Below the pieces are notes generated by a model. It worked only from the letters and a program-made list of their open reading frames with translations. It was not told the origin of the DNA and searched no databases. Of a DNA stretch of 6,336 nucleotides, positions 5,399 to 6,336 are shown in pieces (position 1 is the first letter of the stretch; every line of letters starts with the position of its first letter). Origin of the DNA: JAQBGV01 sp032128395 (GTDB lineage: Bacteria > Planctomycetota > UBA8108 > UBA1146); NCBI GenBank assembly GCA_032128395.1, contig JAQBGV010000223.1:1-6336 (forward strand), read 5' to 3'. The position numbers were made by a program, and so were the translations under genes.

Positions 5399-5405
5399 CT
5401 CCTCC
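5399..5405 (-). promoter_or_regulatory. Ribosome binding site of gene D
   Basis: The minus strand reads GGAGGAG, with the GGAGG core 5 nt before the ATG at 5395-5393. It supports this start over the open frame upstream. Confidence 0.85.
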
Positions 5406-5416
5406 CCACGGAGCAA

Positions 5417-5499
5417 CGACCCTTCTCGCACCGGTCCCACCTCGGGATGCCCGGATCCTCTCCCATTCGATGAGGTCCGAAATACGGTGCGATGGGTCG
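5417..5499 (-). promoter_or_regulatory. Structured 5' leader of gene D
   Basis: CGACCC (5417-5422) plus TCGCACCG (5426-5433) pair exactly with GGGTCG (5494-5499) and CGGTGCGA (5485-5492), giving 14 bp with a 3/1 internal loop. Nested inside, 5452-5460 pairs with 5472-5479 (8 bp, one bulged base). The fold ends 11 nt upstream of the Shine-Dalgarno of gene D. It resembles a cis-regulatory leader in layout, but I recognise no riboswitch class. Confidence 0.45.
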
Positions 5500-5861
5500 C
5501 GGAGTCGAAGGCCCCCGCCGTATCTGGCCCGACACGGTCGAGAAGCACAGCCCACTGCATAGTTAAACTCGGGAGAACGGACCCGGGGGAGAATGGATCG
5601 CGATAGATCCGGGGGGAGCCATCCCCCAGTGCGTCCCATGAGCAAACCGAATATCGTGAGCAACCGCGGATCGCTCGCGCTACGGAAATCTTGGACGCAC
5701 CACTCTGTGCCCGGGAGGTCGTTTTCCCTCCACGAGTTCCAAAGCTATCACCCGGAACAGATCTGTGAACCGACATTCTGACGAGTCGTATCGATTCAGT
5801 ACGGCAAGTGCGTATTGTTGGTGAACGGTGCATACATCGTGTAGAGAATGACAAGATAGAC

Positions 5862-5903
5862 AGCGCGCGCATCGAAGACCGATTCGGTCCGGATGCGCGC
5901 GCT
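5862..5903 (-). terminator. Terminator-like hairpin after ahcY
   Basis: AGCGCGCGCATC (5862-5873) and GATGCGCGCGCT (5892-5903) are perfect 12-bp inverse complements. Inside, GACCGA (5877-5882) and TCGGTC (5884-5889) add a second short stem. The structure begins 27 nt beyond the TGA of ahcY. The minus-strand tail GTCTATCTTGTC is T-enriched but not a clean T-run. It separates ahcY from the downstream secreted-protein genes. Confidence 0.6.
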
Positions 5904-5930
5904 CGCGTTCCAATTCCGAAGGACAGAAGC

Positions 5931-6336
5931 TCAATACCGGTAGTGGTCCGGCTTGTAGGGTCCATCCTTCGGAATTCCGACGTAGTCCGACTGATCGTCG
6001 GTCAACTCCGTCAGTCGGACCCCGAGCTTCTCCAGATGCAGTCGGGCGACCTTCTCGTCGAGGACCTTCGGAAGGGTATAGACTTTCCGGTCGTATCGGT
6101 CGGCGTGGCAGAAGAGTTCGATCTGGGCGATCACCTGGTTCGTGAAGCTGTTCGACATCACGAAACTCGGGTGTCCCGTCGCGCACCCGAGGTTGAGGAG
6201 ACGTCCCTCAGCGAGCACCTCGATCGTTTTCCCGTCGCGGAAGGTACAGAGGTCGACCTGATTCTGGTGTTCCTCGGGGTTCTTGATGTTCTCCTTGCTG
6301 ATCCCCTGCTCGGCCGCGAGGCCCGCCATGTCGATC
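5931..6336 (-). CDS. ahcY: Adenosylhomocysteinase, C-terminal part (5' end outside window)
   Basis: The last 134 codons of S-adenosylhomocysteine hydrolase, the cytoplasmic NAD-dependent enzyme that splits S-adenosylhomocysteine into adenosine and homocysteine and so keeps methylation going. The visible part begins IDMAGL, matching the end of the family's FDNEID-type segment, with the frame open past the window edge. It contains LAEGRLLNLGCATGHPSF and VMSNSFTNQVIAQIEL, a highly conserved stretch near the substrate and NAD site, then LPKVLDEKVARLHLEKLGV. It ends GPYKPDHYRY, the family's invariant C-terminus, whose Lys and Tyr reach into the NAD site of the neighbouring subunit. The NAD-binding Rossmann core and the N-terminal substrate domain lie outside the window. 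An in-frame ATG at 6329 is internal, not the start. A strong hairpin follows the stop, so it is probably not co-transcribed with gene D. Confidence 0.97.
   Translation of the reverse strand, partial: IDMAGLAAEQGISKENIKNPEEHQNQVDLCTFRDGKTIEVLAEGRLLNLGCATGHPSFVMSNSFTNQVIAQIELFCHADRYDRKVYTLPKVLDEKVARLHLEKLGVRLTELTDDQSDYVGIPKDGPYKPDHYRY

Larger units (their letters stand above)
5396..5930. other. Intergenic region between ahcY and gene D (535 nt)
   Basis: No credible gene is seen; open frames here lack a ribosome binding site and recognisable domains. The minus-strand order is the ahcY hairpin (5903-5862), about 360 nt of unremarkable sequence that is locally richer in AT at 5760-5860, then the foldable leader of gene D (5499-5417). 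A promoter for the D-C unit should lie here, but I found no -35/-10 pair good enough to call. Confidence 0.7.

Noticed and set aside
5760..5860. Possible promoter elements (TTGTCA, TATGCA, TTGCCG) upstream of gene D
   Set aside because: No pair combines acceptable matches with 16-18 nt spacing, so no promoter is called.
5396..5965. In-frame upstream extension of gene D toward the ahcY stop codon
   Set aside because: The extension is not protein-like, would bury the signal peptide, overlaps the ahcY hairpin and the end of ahcY, and ignores the strong GGAGG site before 5395.

Overview
The window looks like chromosomal DNA from a GC-rich bacterium, most likely a member of the Planctomycetota or a similar lineage. 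The basis is four secreted proteins with paired dockerin-type calcium loops and the C-terminal Cys/FPGC style typical of proteins from such genomes. This placement is inferred from protein style and was not tested by any search. All five supported genes lie on the minus strand, so transcription runs from the right edge to the left edge.

Reading in the direction of transcription: (1) 6336-5931 is the C-terminal part of S-adenosylhomocysteinase (ahcY), cut by the window edge and followed by a strong hairpin. (2) A 535-nt gap holds that hairpin and, near its far end, a foldable leader for the next gene. (3) 5395-3383 encodes a 670-residue exported protein (protein D) with three cohesin-like beta modules, the third carrying an inserted run of ten Asp, then a dockerin-type pair of Ca loops. 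(4) 3386-2571 encodes a 271-residue exported protein (C) whose ATG overlaps the TGA of D in an ATGA junction. (5) After a 380-nt gap with hairpins and an 11-bp direct repeat comes B (2190-1378, 270 residues). (6) After a 425-nt gap with hairpins and a 3 x 11-bp tandem repeat comes A (952-137, 271 residues). (7) Nine nt past the A stop codon sits a 122-bp near-perfect palindrome that runs almost to the left edge.

A, B and C are clear paralogues: signal peptide, one cohesin-like module, and a C-terminal module of about 88 residues with two 12-residue Ca loops and four cysteines at identical spacing. D is a larger relative with three such beta modules. Each protein therefore carries both a cohesin-like and a dockerin-like module, so the set could in principle self-associate or cross-link outside the cytoplasm. 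That function is inference; no enzymatic domain is visible in any of the four. ahcY is a housekeeping methyl-cycle gene and probably an unrelated neighbour.

The long open frames on the plus strand opposite these genes are treated as antisense shadows. I see no RNA gene, CRISPR array, transposase or tRNA.
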